From Amycolatopsis albispora (lineage in GTDB: Bacteria > Actinomycetota > Actinomycetes > Mycobacteriales > Pseudonocardiaceae): DNA of 64,000 nucleotides. A program made the position numbers and the translations under genes. The DNA is taken from the NCBI RefSeq assembly GCF_003312875.1, contig NZ_CP015163.1:8804001-8868000 (forward strand). Direction: 5' to 3'. Positions 25,682 to 34,227 of the stretch are shown one piece after another (positions within the stretch are counted from its first letter, which is position 1; every line of letters begins with the position of its first letter). The notes under the pieces were generated by a model, which was not told the DNA's origin, searched no databases, and saw only the letters and a program-made list of their open reading frames with translations.

Positions 25682-27640
25682 ATGACTGGTGAGCCGACCC
25701 GGCTGGCCGGAATGCGGCCGATCACCGTCGGGCTCATCGAAAAGTGCCTGGCGCGGCCAGGTGGGCAGAGCTGGGGTGCGCCGCTGGTCGTCGCGCTCGG
25801 TGCGCGCGGCACCGGGAAGACCGCGCTGCTGCGGGAATTGGCCGAGCGCTGCGCCGAGCTGCCGCACGCGCTGGTCGATTTCGAGAAAGAGGACTGGTCG
25901 AACATCGAGCCGCGAGAACTGCTCGGTCACCTCGCCTTCGACCTGAGCAGGCATTGGCGGCAGTTCGGCCGGATCGCATTTCCGCGGTTGTGGCTGTGCA
26001 TGCTCGTGGTGGGCTCCCCGGTGGAAATCGGCGACCGCCGCCTCGCGCTGCGGAAATTGCGCGAGGTGCTGGCGCAGAACCAGCCGCTGGAGCAGAACCG
26101 CGACGCCGTGGTCGACGTGGTGCGGCTGGCCGGCGGCATCGGCGGGCAGAGCACGCCGGGCTGGCCGGAGGCCACCGACCTGCTGCTGCGCGGGCTGAGC
26201 TGGTACGACCGCAGGCGGCTGCTCGGCAAGATCAAGAGCCTGCCCGCCAGTTCCGGCAGCCGCGAGGACTTCCTGATCGAGATCGCGCGCTGGGCGCAGG
26301 GCGACGAGGACGACCGCGCCGCCGCCGACGCCACCTTCTGCGACGCCTTCCTCGCCGACCTGCGCCGCGCCTACTCCGGGGTCAACCGCGCCCGCCGCAC
26401 GCTCAACGCCGCCGTGCTGCTGGACAACACGCACACCCCTGGCGGGCAGGCGTTCCTGCACGTGCTCGCCGAAGCACGCCGCCGCGCCGGTCCCGAGCCC
26501 GATCCGCTCGCCGTGTTCGCCACCAGCCGCGGCTGGAACCCGGACTGGAACAGCAGCTGGCACCCGCCCACCGCGTCCGGAGTGGACGAACCGGAGCGGC
26601 GCCGCCCGTCGGCCGAGCGCACCGGCGGCGTGTCCTGGCCGCGCCCGCGCACACCGTCCGAAGTGGACGATGACTGGGCGGTGCCGGTGGAGCAGGCGCA
26701 CGGCCGCTGGTGGCCGTGGTACCTGGTCGAACTCGGCACGCTGTCCGACGACGACACCGTCGACCTCGCGATGGCGCACGACATCCACCCGACCTCGCGG
26801 CTGCCCGGGTTCGTGCACCGGCTGACCGACGGCCACCCCGGTGCCACCACCGCCGTGCTGGAAACCATCGCCAGCGGCTACGACCGGTCGAACCCGACCG
26901 AGCTGCGCTCGCTCTGCCACGCCGAGTTCCCGCGGCTGCGCGAATACCTGCTGCAGGACTTCCCGGCCGCCAGCCGCGAGGACCTGATCACCGCGAGCGC
27001 CGCGCAGGACGTGGAAATCCTGTTCCACCGCGAAATCCTGTCGCTGCACCAGCCGGTGGGCGAAGGCGCGCTGTTCAAGACGCTGAGCGACACGCTGTGG
27101 CTCTGCGCGGAACCCGGCGACCTGCCGCGGTACGCCCTGCATCCATTGCTGCGCCGCGTGCTGCTCGGTGAACTCGCCGAACGCGGTGAGGACCACGAGC
27201 TGAACTGGGACCGGGTGCACACGCTGTGCCGCGACTTCTACGAACGCGGCGGGCGCGCGGTTTCCGCGCGGTACCACGACCTCGCGCTGGGCAACGTCGC
27301 GGACGCGGTGGCGCACCTGCGGAAGCCGTTCGACGGGGAGCTCGACGTGCGGCAGGCGCAGGCGTGGCTGGCCGACCTCGACCAGATCACCGCCGCGCCC
27401 AACCGGCTGGACAAAACCGCCGAGCCGTACGACCAGGTGCAGGCGCACGCCGGGCAGTGGGCCGACGAACTGGACAGCACGCTCGCCTGGCTGCTGGTTT
27501 CGCTGTGGATCGCGCGTGATCCGCTCGGTGATCCCGGCGGCACGCTGGACAGCACCATCGAAAGCAGTTTCCACCACCTGGCGCAGGGCAGGGGCCGCGG
27601 CTCGATGCTGCTGCACGAACGCGCGGAGAGGTATCGATGA
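25682..27640 (+). CDS. P-loop ATPase of a receptor-linked signalling cluster, STAND-like
   Basis: The protein has 652 residues from ATG 25682, with AAAGGG at 25671-25676. Walker A GARGTGKTALLRE lies at about 40-52, and a likely Walker B is NAAVLLDNTH near 247-256. The middle is Arg/Pro-rich and the C-terminal half is helical without recognised repeats. No membrane segment is seen. It overlaps the next gene by 4 nt (ATGA), so it is made with a membrane-anchored substrate-binding-like protein. A regulatory NTPase role is inferred from gene order, and I cannot name a described family. Confidence 0.6.
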   Translation: MTGEPTRLAGMRPITVGLIEKCLARPGGQSWGAPLVVALGARGTGKTALLRELAERCAELPHALVDFEKEDWSNIEPRELLGHLAFDLSRHWRQFGRIAFPRLWLCMLVVGSPVEIGDRRLALRKLREVLAQNQPLEQNRDAVVDVVRLAGGIGGQSTPGWPEATDLLLRGLSWYDRRRLLGKIKSLPASSGSREDFLIEIARWAQGDEDDRAAADATFCDAFLADLRRAYSGVNRARRTLNAAVLLDNTHTPGGQAFLHVLAEARRRAGPEPDPLAVFATSRGWNPDWNSSWHPPTASGVDEPERRRPSAERTGGVSWPRPRTPSEVDDDWAVPVEQAHGRWWPWYLVELGTLSDDDTVDLAMAHDIHPTSRLPGFVHRLTDGHPGATTAVLETIASGYDRSNPTELRSLCHAEFPRLREYLLQDFPAASREDLITASAAQDVEILFHREILSLHQPVGEGALFKTLSDTLWLCAEPGDLPRYALHPLLRRVLLGELAERGEDHELNWDRVHTLCRDFYERGGRAVSARYHDLALGNVADAVAHLRKPFDGELDVRQAQAWLADLDQITAAPNRLDKTAEPYDQVQAHAGQWADELDSTLAWLLVSLWIARDPLGDPGGTLDSTIESSFHHLAQGRGRGSMLLHERAERYR

Positions 27641-29118
27641 GCACGGGAACCGACCGGATCACCCCGCCGAAGCCCGCATGGTGGAAGTGGCTGTGGGTGG
27701 GTGGCGCGGTGGTGCTGGTGGTTGCCGTGGTGGTCGCGGTGACCGTGGTGGTGCCCGCGATCAACCAGGCGGCGCGCACCTGCGACGAGGGCGTGGAGCA
27801 GCGCGGCGAGCTGTCGGAGTGCACCGGCGTCACCGACGGCCGGTACGTGTTCTCCCCGGACCTGGCCGGCGTGCAGGGCCGCATCCGCGCCGAGAACGAC
27901 GCGGTGCTCGCCTCCGGTGAGCCCTACGTCAGCGTCGCGGTGTTCCTGCCGATGACGCTGGCGAAGCCGGACATCCTGTCGCCGGAATGGGTGCGGCACC
28001 AGTTGCAGGGCGCCTACCTGGCACAGCTGCGGGCGAACGCCGGGGCGTGGGGCGGCAGCACACCCCGGATCCGGCTGCTGCTGGCGAATCCCGGTAGCAG
28101 GCTGGCCCAGTGGGAGCCGGTGGTCGCCGAGCTGGAACGCCGCATCGAACCGGACCGCCTGGTCGCGGTGACCGGCATCGGGCTGAGCCTGGACGACGCA
28201 CGCCGCGCGATGACCCGGCTGTCCGAACTGAAGATCCCGATCATCGGCTCGCACCTGGCCGCCGACGAACTCTCGCAGATCCCCGGGTTCCTGCGGGTTT
28301 CGCCGACCAGCTCGACGTACGCCCAGTCGGCGGCGAACCACATCAAGCCGACCGCGCGCACGGCGATGCTGGTGCGGGACAGCAATCCCGGTGACCTCTA
28401 CCCGAAAACCCTGGCCGACGCGTTCACCGCGCGGTTCGCCGACAACGAGCACCGGATCGTCGGGCGCACCGAGCTGTTCGACTCGACCCTGCCCGGCGTG
28501 GAGAACACCTTCCTGCAGATGATGCCGAACCTGTGCGGCAACGATCCGGACGTGGTCTACTTCGCCGGCCGCGAGCACCACCTGACCGCGTTCATCGCGG
28601 AACTGGCCAACCGCCGGTGCCTCGACCAGCCGATCACCGTGCTGACCGGCGACCTCGCGCTCGTCGAGGCGCCCGACGCGGCGATGCGGCGCGGGCTGGA
28701 GGCGAACGTGACCGTGCTCGCGCCGGGGCTGGCGCACCCGCAGGCGTGGAGCACCACGCCGGAGGAGTTCAGCCGCGTCTCGGTGGAGGGCTTCCGCCAG
28801 CCGGGCTGCGAGGACTGCTTCGAGGCGATGTTCCCCGGCGAACGGCTCGACGACGGCGTCGCGATCCTCGCGCACGACGCGGTGCTGACCGCGGTGTGGG
28901 CCGTCCGGCATTCGGTGGCGAACCCGGCCGGGCAGGTGACCGCGCGCGATGTGCTGCAGGTTCGCAACCGGTTGCACGGCGAGCTGGCCATTCCGGGGGC
29001 CAGCGGGCGGATCTCGTTCGACGACCGCGGCGACCCGGTGAACAAGGCGGTCCCGATCCTGCGGGTCCGCGTGGACGACACCCCCGAATTCGTCGCACTG
29101 GCTACCCCGGCTGGTTGA
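27637..29118 (+). CDS. Membrane-anchored type-1 periplasmic-binding (ABC substrate-binding-like) protein
   Basis: The protein has 493 residues. One membrane helix (about 20-42) lacks a lipobox and a signal peptidase site, so it is an anchor rather than a leader. The outside part starts with a cysteine-bearing segment (TCDEGVEQRGELSECTGV) and has the Peripla_BP_6 fold: VAVFLPMTL, LLLANPGSRL, KIPIIGSHLAAD, RVSPTSSTYAQSAANH, DVVYFAGREHHL. No permease or ABC ATPase is encoded nearby. A receptor or sensor role is therefore more likely than transport. The gene is coupled to the P-loop ATPase and 22 nt ahead of a histidine kinase gene. Confidence 0.75.
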   Translation: MSTGTDRITPPKPAWWKWLWVGGAVVLVVAVVVAVTVVVPAINQAARTCDEGVEQRGELSECTGVTDGRYVFSPDLAGVQGRIRAENDAVLASGEPYVSVAVFLPMTLAKPDILSPEWVRHQLQGAYLAQLRANAGAWGGSTPRIRLLLANPGSRLAQWEPVVAELERRIEPDRLVAVTGIGLSLDDARRAMTRLSELKIPIIGSHLAADELSQIPGFLRVSPTSSTYAQSAANHIKPTARTAMLVRDSNPGDLYPKTLADAFTARFADNEHRIVGRTELFDSTLPGVENTFLQMMPNLCGNDPDVVYFAGREHHLTAFIAELANRRCLDQPITVLTGDLALVEAPDAAMRRGLEANVTVLAPGLAHPQAWSTTPEEFSRVSVEGFRQPGCEDCFEAMFPGERLDDGVAILAHDAVLTAVWAVRHSVANPAGQVTARDVLQVRNRLHGELAIPGASGRISFDDRGDPVNKAVPILRVRVDDTPEFVALATPAG

Positions 29119-29140
29119 AGCATCTGCTTGACTGCCGGGC

Positions 29141-30238
29141 GTGCACCCCGACAACTCCGTCGAAGCCGAGTCGCGTGCCGTGGTCGGGCGCTTCGCCGGG
29201 GTGGCCAGGGGTGCCGGCCTGGTGGTGATCAGCGTGTTCGGCGTGCTCGCCACGCCGTCGGACGCGCTGCCGCTGGGCTTCGGCCTGCTCGCGCTGGCGG
29301 TGGTCGCCGCGCTCGCCGAGGTCCACACGGGACGGACGGGCCGCGGCCGCCGGGTGGCCTTCGCGCTGGCGCTGGCCAGGGCCGCGGCGATCTGCGCGGC
29401 CCAGCTGGAAACCGCGCCGGAACCGGGTGAGCTGAACCAGTGGGCGCTGAACGTGCTCACCATCACCGTGATCACGCTGCAGTGGGAGTGGCCGCCCAGG
29501 GTGACCGTGCCCGCGGTGGCCTGCCTGCTGGTGGTGCAGCTCGCCCCGCTCGCGCCGGAGGACAGCGTGAGCACGGTGCTGCGCGTGCTGATCGAAGGCG
29601 TGCTGGCGCGGCTGGCGTTCCAGCTGCTGGTGCGCTCGACGCGGCGCATCGACCGGCTGCGCGCGCGGCGTGCCCGGCTCGAGCGCGAGGAATCCCTTGC
29701 CCAGCAACGAAGGCGGCAGGAACGCGAGTACCTGGCCGTGCTGCACGACACCGCGTCGGCCACCTTCCTGATGGTGGCCCAGCGCGGGGCGAGCGCCGAC
29801 CCGGCCGAGGTCGCCGAGTACGCCCGCCGTGATCTGTCCATTCTCACCGGTGCCACCGGCCGGGACAGCATGGTCGAGTTGGAGGCGTCGCTGCGCGGAG
29901 TGCTGGCGCAGAGCCCGGTCCGGGTGGACGCGCGGTGGTCGCCGGTGCCGCTGCTGCCCGCGTCGGCCGCGCTGGCGCTGGTGCGCGCGGTGCGGGAGGC
30001 GCTGCTGAACGTCGAGCGGCACGCCGGGGTGACCGAGGCCGTGCTCACCGTGGAGGCCGGGGTACGCGTGACCGTCCGCGACGAGGGCCGCGGGTTCGAC
30101 CCGGCGGCGGTGCCCGCGCACCGGCGTGGCATCCGGGGCTCGCTGGTGGAGCGCATGGCCGCGGCGGGCGGCCGGGCGACGGTGACCTCCGCGCCGGGCG
30201 AGGGCACCACGGTCGAGCTGAGCTGGCCCGATGACTGA
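29141..30238 (+). CDS. Sensor histidine kinase (NarL/DesK type)
   Basis: The protein has 365 residues from GTG 29141. Four or more membrane helices fill residues about 20-165 with no large outside domain. HisKA_3-type H-box LHDTASATFLMVA (His about 205) is followed by an HATPase domain with N-box REALLNVERHAG and G-boxes VRDEGRGFDP and GIRGSLVERM. All catalytic elements are present. It is followed by a second, degenerate kinase gene and a LuxR-type regulator, its likely partner. Confidence 0.82.
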   Translation: MHPDNSVEAESRAVVGRFAGVARGAGLVVISVFGVLATPSDALPLGFGLLALAVVAALAEVHTGRTGRGRRVAFALALARAAAICAAQLETAPEPGELNQWALNVLTITVITLQWEWPPRVTVPAVACLLVVQLAPLAPEDSVSTVLRVLIEGVLARLAFQLLVRSTRRIDRLRARRARLEREESLAQQRRRQEREYLAVLHDTASATFLMVAQRGASADPAEVAEYARRDLSILTGATGRDSMVELEASLRGVLAQSPVRVDARWSPVPLLPASAALALVRAVREALLNVERHAGVTEAVLTVEAGVRVTVRDEGRGFDPAAVPAHRRGIRGSLVERMAAAGGRATVTSAPGEGTTVELSWPDD

Positions 30239-30259
30239 GCCCGGGACCCGGCGCCGCCC

Positions 30260-30314
30260 GGACACAAATGTGGCTTTCGGAGCGGAAAACGCCCCGAAAG
30301 CCACATTCGTGTCC
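30260..30314. repeat. Long imperfect inverted repeat between two kinase genes
   Basis: Arms 30260-30284 and 30290-30314 pair at 23 of 25 positions around a 5-nt GAAAA loop. The arms contain ATGTGGCTTTCGG and its complement. There is no T-run after it, so simple termination is not obvious. It looks like an interspersed palindromic (REP-like) element inserted between operon genes. Confidence 0.8.
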
Positions 30315-30336
30315 GCGGCACGGGCGGAGTGGTCCG

Positions 30337-31422
30337 ATGACTGACCTCGCGAGGCTCGACGGCACCGATCGTGTGCTCGGCATCGTGCGGCTGGCCCTGC
30401 TGGTGGTGGTCGCCGCGATCCAGCCCGCGCTCAGCCTGCCCGTGGTGGACAGCACCGCGGGCTGGGCGGCCTTCGGCGCGCTCGCGGGCGTGACGGTGAC
30501 GGCCGCCTGCTGGGTGGTCCGCGGGCGGCCGGTGCCGCTGCCGGTGGCCGTGCCGCTCGCCGTGGTGGTGCTCGCGGCGTCGACCGTGGCGACCTGGGAG
30601 GTGCCGCCGGACGAGTTGTTCGGCGGCCGCCACTGGTCCTTCGGCCTGGCCGGCTGGCACCTGCTGGTGCTGCTGGTGGACCGCGCCGCGCTGGCGGCGA
30701 CCGCGCTCGGCGCGCTGGTGGTGCTCACGCTGGCGCGGGTGGCCACCACCGCGCCCACCGATCGCGGCGAGATCGGCCGGGTGGCGATCGTGGTGCTCAG
30801 CGTGATCAGCTTCCAGCTGGCCACGCTGGCGCTGACCCGCCTGGTGCACCGGCGCGCGCGGCAGGCGGCCGAAGCCGCCGCCGAGCGCGACCGGCAGGCC
30901 CAGCGCAAGGCGCTCGCCGAGCAGCAGGAGGCCGACCAGCGCATCCGGTTCGCCGGTCAGCTCGGCGCGACGCTGCCGCTGCTGGCCGCGATGGCCGACC
31001 GCACGCTGGACCCGCGCGACGACACCACCCGGCAGCGCTGCGTGCTGGCGGCCACCCAGTTGCGGCGGTTGTTCGCCGAGAACGACGACGTGCCCGACCC
31101 GCTGGTGCACGAGGTCTCCGCCTGCGTGGACCTCGCCGAGCGCCGCGGGCTCACCGTGGCGCTGGCGGTCAGCGGCGAGCCGACGCCCGTGCCGACGGAA
31201 GTCCGCCGCGAGCTGACCGCGCCGCTGGTGACCGCGCTGGTCGCGGCCCGTACCCAGGCGCGGGTGAGCGTCCTGCGCACGGGTGAAGAGGTACGGGTGG
31301 CGGTGATCACCGACGGTGAGCCGGGTGAAGCTCCGGCAAGTTCCCCACGGGTCGGCGTCGAGTGCCACACACTGGGAGCGCGGCTGTGGATGGAGGCGAA
31401 ATGGCGTTCGGAACCGAGTTGA
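30337..31422 (+). CDS. Degenerate sensor-kinase-like membrane protein (pseudokinase)
   Basis: The protein has 361 residues from ATG 30337. Five or so membrane helices (about 15-170) are followed by a charged coiled segment (QRKALAEQQEADQRI). The position of the H-box reads FAGQLGATLPLL with no histidine. The ATPase-like C-terminus (ELTAPLVTALVAARTQARVSV) lacks the N-box Asn and the glycine boxes. It probably pairs with the intact kinase encoded just upstream, as a sensor or brake. It overlaps the response regulator gene by 22 nt. Confidence 0.65.
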   Translation: MTDLARLDGTDRVLGIVRLALLVVVAAIQPALSLPVVDSTAGWAAFGALAGVTVTAACWVVRGRPVPLPVAVPLAVVVLAASTVATWEVPPDELFGGRHWSFGLAGWHLLVLLVDRAALAATALGALVVLTLARVATTAPTDRGEIGRVAIVVLSVISFQLATLALTRLVHRRARQAAEAAAERDRQAQRKALAEQQEADQRIRFAGQLGATLPLLAAMADRTLDPRDDTTRQRCVLAATQLRRLFAENDDVPDPLVHEVSACVDLAERRGLTVALAVSGEPTPVPTEVRRELTAPLVTALVAARTQARVSVLRTGEEVRVAVITDGEPGEAPASSPRVGVECHTLGARLWMEAKWRSEPS

Positions 31423-32057
31423 CCGCGGTGGTCATCGACGATCACCCGGCCGTGCGCGCGGGCGTGGTGCACTGGCTGTCTTCGGGCAGCCCGCCGATCA
31501 AGGTGCTCGCCGAGGGCGAGGACGTGCGCGTCGCGTGGATCGGCGACGGCGCGCGGGCCGACGTGGTCATCCTCGACCTGCACCTGAACAGCACCACCCC
31601 GGCCATGGGCGACCTGCGCCGGCTCACCGAGGCGGGCAGGCGCGTGGTGGTCTACTCGATGCGCGCCGACGACGACATCGCGTTGCAGTGCCTCGAACTC
31701 GGCGCGCTCTGCTACCTCACCAAGGCCGAAGGCGACGAGCACCTGGTCGAGGCGGTCCGCGCGGCCGGTGGTGACCGCGCGTACACGCCGCCGTCGCTGG
31801 CCGGCGCACTGGCGGGTGACCGCTCCGAACGCCGTCCGGCGCTCTCGGCACGCGAGACCGAGGTGCTCATCGAGTGGTTCCAGTCAGAGTCGAAGGAATT
31901 TGTCGCGCACCGGCTCGGCATCTCACCCAACACGGTGAACTCGCATCTCGAACGCATCCGGATCAAGTACGCGCAGATCGGGCGGGAAGCACCGACCAAG
32001 GCGGCACTGGTGGCCCGTGCCATTCAGGACGGGCTGATCGGCGTGAGCGATCTGTGA
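31401..32057 (+). CDS. LuxR/NarL-type response regulator
   Basis: The protein has 218 residues from ATG 31401 (GGAGG at 31392-31396). The receiver has the acidic pair DDHPAVRAG near residue 13, phospho-acceptor LDLHLN (Asp about 58) and the conserved Lys in YLTKAEG. The C-terminal HTH is LSARETEVLIEWF then VAHRLGISPNTVNSHLERI. It is the output of the two kinase-like genes upstream. Targets may include its own cluster and the lipoprotein gene 100 nt downstream. Confidence 0.88.
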   Translation: MAFGTELTAVVIDDHPAVRAGVVHWLSSGSPPIKVLAEGEDVRVAWIGDGARADVVILDLHLNSTTPAMGDLRRLTEAGRRVVVYSMRADDDIALQCLELGALCYLTKAEGDEHLVEAVRAAGGDRAYTPPSLAGALAGDRSERRPALSARETEVLIEWFQSESKEFVAHRLGISPNTVNSHLERIRIKYAQIGREAPTKAALVARAIQDGLIGVSDL

Positions 32058-32069
32058 TCTAGGGTGGTG

Positions 32070-32098
32070 CGAACGGACCATACCGGTTGGTCCGTTCG
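32070..32098. promoter_or_regulatory. Perfect inverted repeat upstream of lipoprotein gene
   Basis: Arms CGAACGGACCA and TGGTCCGTTCG are exact complements around TACCGGT. A possible -10, TACTGT (32103-32108), follows directly. The size and symmetry fit a dimeric repressor operator. A hairpin terminator for the response regulator gene is the alternative, but no T-run follows. Confidence 0.6.
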
Positions 32099-32156
32099 GA
32101 GATACTGTGCGTGCCGAGCGCCGGAGCCGATTCGGCCGGGGAGCCCGAGGAGATTG

Positions 32157-32789
32157 ATGAAGTACGACCGTACCGCGGTGTTGGCCGCCGGTTTTGCCGC
32201 TTTGACGCTGCTGTCCGCCTGTGGCGGCGGTGAGCAGGCGCCGCCCGCGGCGCCCGCACCCGCGCCCGCGGAGTCGGCCGCGCCCGCCGCCGAGTCCAGC
32301 GCACCCCCCGCCGAGTCCGGCACGCCTGCCGGTTCGGCCGAGGCCGTCGCGCCCGGCACCGAGCTGAAGGTCGGTGAGCGCGCGGTGCTGTCGTACAAGT
32401 ACGGCACCGACAAGACCGGCACCATCGCGGTCACCGTGAACGCGATCGAACTGGGCTCGAACGCGGATCTGGCCTCCTTCGGCGACAAGGCCAAGGGCAT
32501 GATCCCGGTGTACATCCGGTCGACCGTGGAGAACGTCGGCGGCACCGACCTCGCCTACAGCTCGGTGCGGTTGCGCGCGGTCGGCCCGGACGGGCGCGGC
32601 ACCGGCGTGATCATCACCGGCGACACCCCGCAGTGCGAGTCGGAGTCCGCGGACAAGGACTTCACCAAGGCCGGCGCGAAGTACGAAACCTGCGAGCTGC
32701 AGGCGGTCCGCGAAGGCGGCGAGATCGGCGGCGCGACCTTCTCGGACAGCGAGGAATACAAGGACAAGCCGGTCATCTGGAAGAAGTAA
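32157..32789 (+). CDS. Putative lipoprotein with DUF4352-like beta domain
   Basis: The protein has 210 residues from ATG 32157 (GAGGAG upstream). Lipobox LLSAC predicts lipidation at Cys 22. A Pro/Ala/Ser linker (about 25-65) leads to a beta-rich domain with VGERAVLSYKYG and VYIRSTVENVGGTDLAY, reminiscent of DUF4352-type immunoglobulin-like domains. It has two further cysteines. It may be an outside component of the preceding signalling cluster. The last 17 nt overlap the convergent SDR gene. Confidence 0.7.
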   Translation: MKYDRTAVLAAGFAALTLLSACGGGEQAPPAAPAPAPAESAAPAAESSAPPAESGTPAGSAEAVAPGTELKVGERAVLSYKYGTDKTGTIAVTVNAIELGSNADLASFGDKAKGMIPVYIRSTVENVGGTDLAYSSVRLRAVGPDGRGTGVIITGDTPQCESESADKDFTKAGAKYETCELQAVREGGEIGGATFSDSEEYKDKPVIWKK

Positions 32790-33573
32790 GGCCGAGCCCG
32801 GCGAGACGAGCCGCGTCGGCGGGGTCGAACAGCCCGTTCCGCACGTCCAATTCGGTGTGCAGGTGGAACGCGCTGAGCGAGGCCGACGGCGGCTCGTCGA
32901 GCAGGGCCAGCAGTGGCGGCACCACCTCGGTGGCCGGTTTCGCCAGCGCCTTCTGCTGCTCGATGAACGCGGCCGTGGCGGGGTCGTAGTCACCGGCGAA
33001 CCCGGTCGCCGTGGTGCCGGGGTGGAACAACGCGTAGGCGATGCCGGGGTGCCGCCGCGCGAAGTCGACGCCGAGCAGGTCGTTGAGCCGCCCGGCCTGG
33101 AACATCGCGCGCACGCCGTCGTAACCGCGGGTGCTTTGCAGGTCGTCCCAGTCGATCGGGGTGTCGTGCCCCGGTCCCGCCACGTTCACCACCACCGGCC
33201 GGGCGGCCCGCCCGAGTGCGCCGGCCAGCTCCTCGCCGAGCACGGCCCGGCTCAGGTAGAACAACGCGAAGTTGTGCTCGAACCCCTCTTCGGTGACCAC
33301 GCGGCTGGTCTGGAAATAACGCGCGCAGAGCACGAGCCCGTCGATCACCGGATGGGCGTCCCGTAGTCCGGCCGCGACCGCCCGCGTGCCCGACATCAGG
33401 CTCAGGTCGGCTTCGAGAAAGCTGATCGCGCCACCACCGTCGCGGACCAGCCGTTCCCCGCGTTCACGGTGGCGCCCGAGCACCACCGCCCGGTCACCGC
33501 GTGCCGCCAGCGCCCGCGCGAGCGCGGCCCCGATCCCGTCCGTGCCACCGGTGATCACCACTGTCTTCGCCAT
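32773..33573 (-). CDS. Short-chain dehydrogenase-like protein with altered active site
   Basis: The protein has 266 residues from ATG 33573. The Rossmann motif TGGTDGIGAALARAL and NVAGPGHD are clear. At the place of the catalytic YxxxK the sequence reads MFQAGRLNDLL, so Tyr is Phe and Lys is Arg. The overall pattern, with CARYFQTSR and a downstream HPGTTATGF, is that of retinol-dehydrogenase/protochlorophyllide-reductase-like SDRs. It may bind NADP without normal catalysis. It starts 206 nt from the divergent STAS gene. Confidence 0.78.
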   Translation of the reverse strand: MAKTVVITGGTDGIGAALARALAARGDRAVVLGRHRERGERLVRDGGGAISFLEADLSLMSGTRAVAAGLRDAHPVIDGLVLCARYFQTSRVVTEEGFEHNFALFYLSRAVLGEELAGALGRAARPVVVNVAGPGHDTPIDWDDLQSTRGYDGVRAMFQAGRLNDLLGVDFARRHPGIAYALFHPGTTATGFAGDYDPATAAFIEQQKALAKPATEVVPPLLALLDEPPSASLSAFHLHTELDVRNGLFDPADAARLAGLGLTSSR

Positions 33574-33779
33574 GCCGCCGACCGTACCAGCTGGACCACA
33601 AAATTGAACCCGTTGGTTCAATCCGGCGGCGGCCGCGGTACGCAACCCTGCGCGCCGGGGCGATTGCTTGTACGGTCGGAGTGTCTCGGTTCAGACAGCA
33701 GCCGTCACCCACTCCGGTTGGATCAACCGCTTTCCGGGGGCGGCGCTCCCGCGGCGTTCTCGGTTCGTGAGGAGGCCGC

Positions 33780-34157
33780 ATGCCCTACCCCAACGCCCGC
33801 GCCGGCATGGTCGTCTCGACCACCGCCGAAGCCACCGTCGTCGCCATCGGCGGTGAGGTCGACGCGCTGCTCACCCCGCGCCTGCGCGACCAGCTCGCCA
33901 TCGAAATCCAGCTCGCCCCCCGCGCCCTCGTGGTGGACTTGAGCGGGGTCCGGTTCTGCTCGTCGGCGGCGCTCGGCGTGCTGATCGGTGCCTGCGGTGA
34001 CGCCCGCACCGCGGGCATCCCGTTCGCCGTGGTCACCCGCCAGCACGCCGTGCTCCGCCCGATGGAACTGCTGAACCTGCGTGAACTGCTGGCGGTGCGC
34101 CCCACCGTCGACGAAGCACTGGCCTGGGCCGCCCGCCCGCTCACCTCGCCCGGCTGA
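33780..34157 (+). CDS. STAS-domain anti-sigma-factor antagonist
   Basis: The protein has 125 residues from ATG 33780 with GAGGAGG upstream. It spans one STAS domain: VAIGGEVDALLTPRL, VVDLSGVRFCSSAALGVL with the phosphorylatable Ser in the CSSAAL loop, and LNLRELLAVRPTVDEAL. Such proteins release a sigma factor by binding a kinase-type anti-sigma factor. Neither partner is encoded nearby. It lies 70 nt ahead of the ESX-like gene set. Confidence 0.88.
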   Translation: MPYPNARAGMVVSTTAEATVVAIGGEVDALLTPRLRDQLAIEIQLAPRALVVDLSGVRFCSSAALGVLIGACGDARTAGIPFAVVTRQHAVLRPMELLNLRELLAVRPTVDEALAWAARPLTSPG

Positions 34158-34227
34158 GCACCGCCCGCCCGAATGTGGGGTGATCGACCGGCACACCCCC
34201 GCGTGCCACCGGGCGAAGGTGGACGCC

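Noticed and set aside
27238..31368. A very long antisense open frame opposite the signalling cluster
   Set aside because: It is open only because high GC makes stops rare in that frame. Both kinase motifs, the receiver domain and the binding-protein fold are on the plus strand, and the antisense translation is Arg/His/Gly-rich with no domain.
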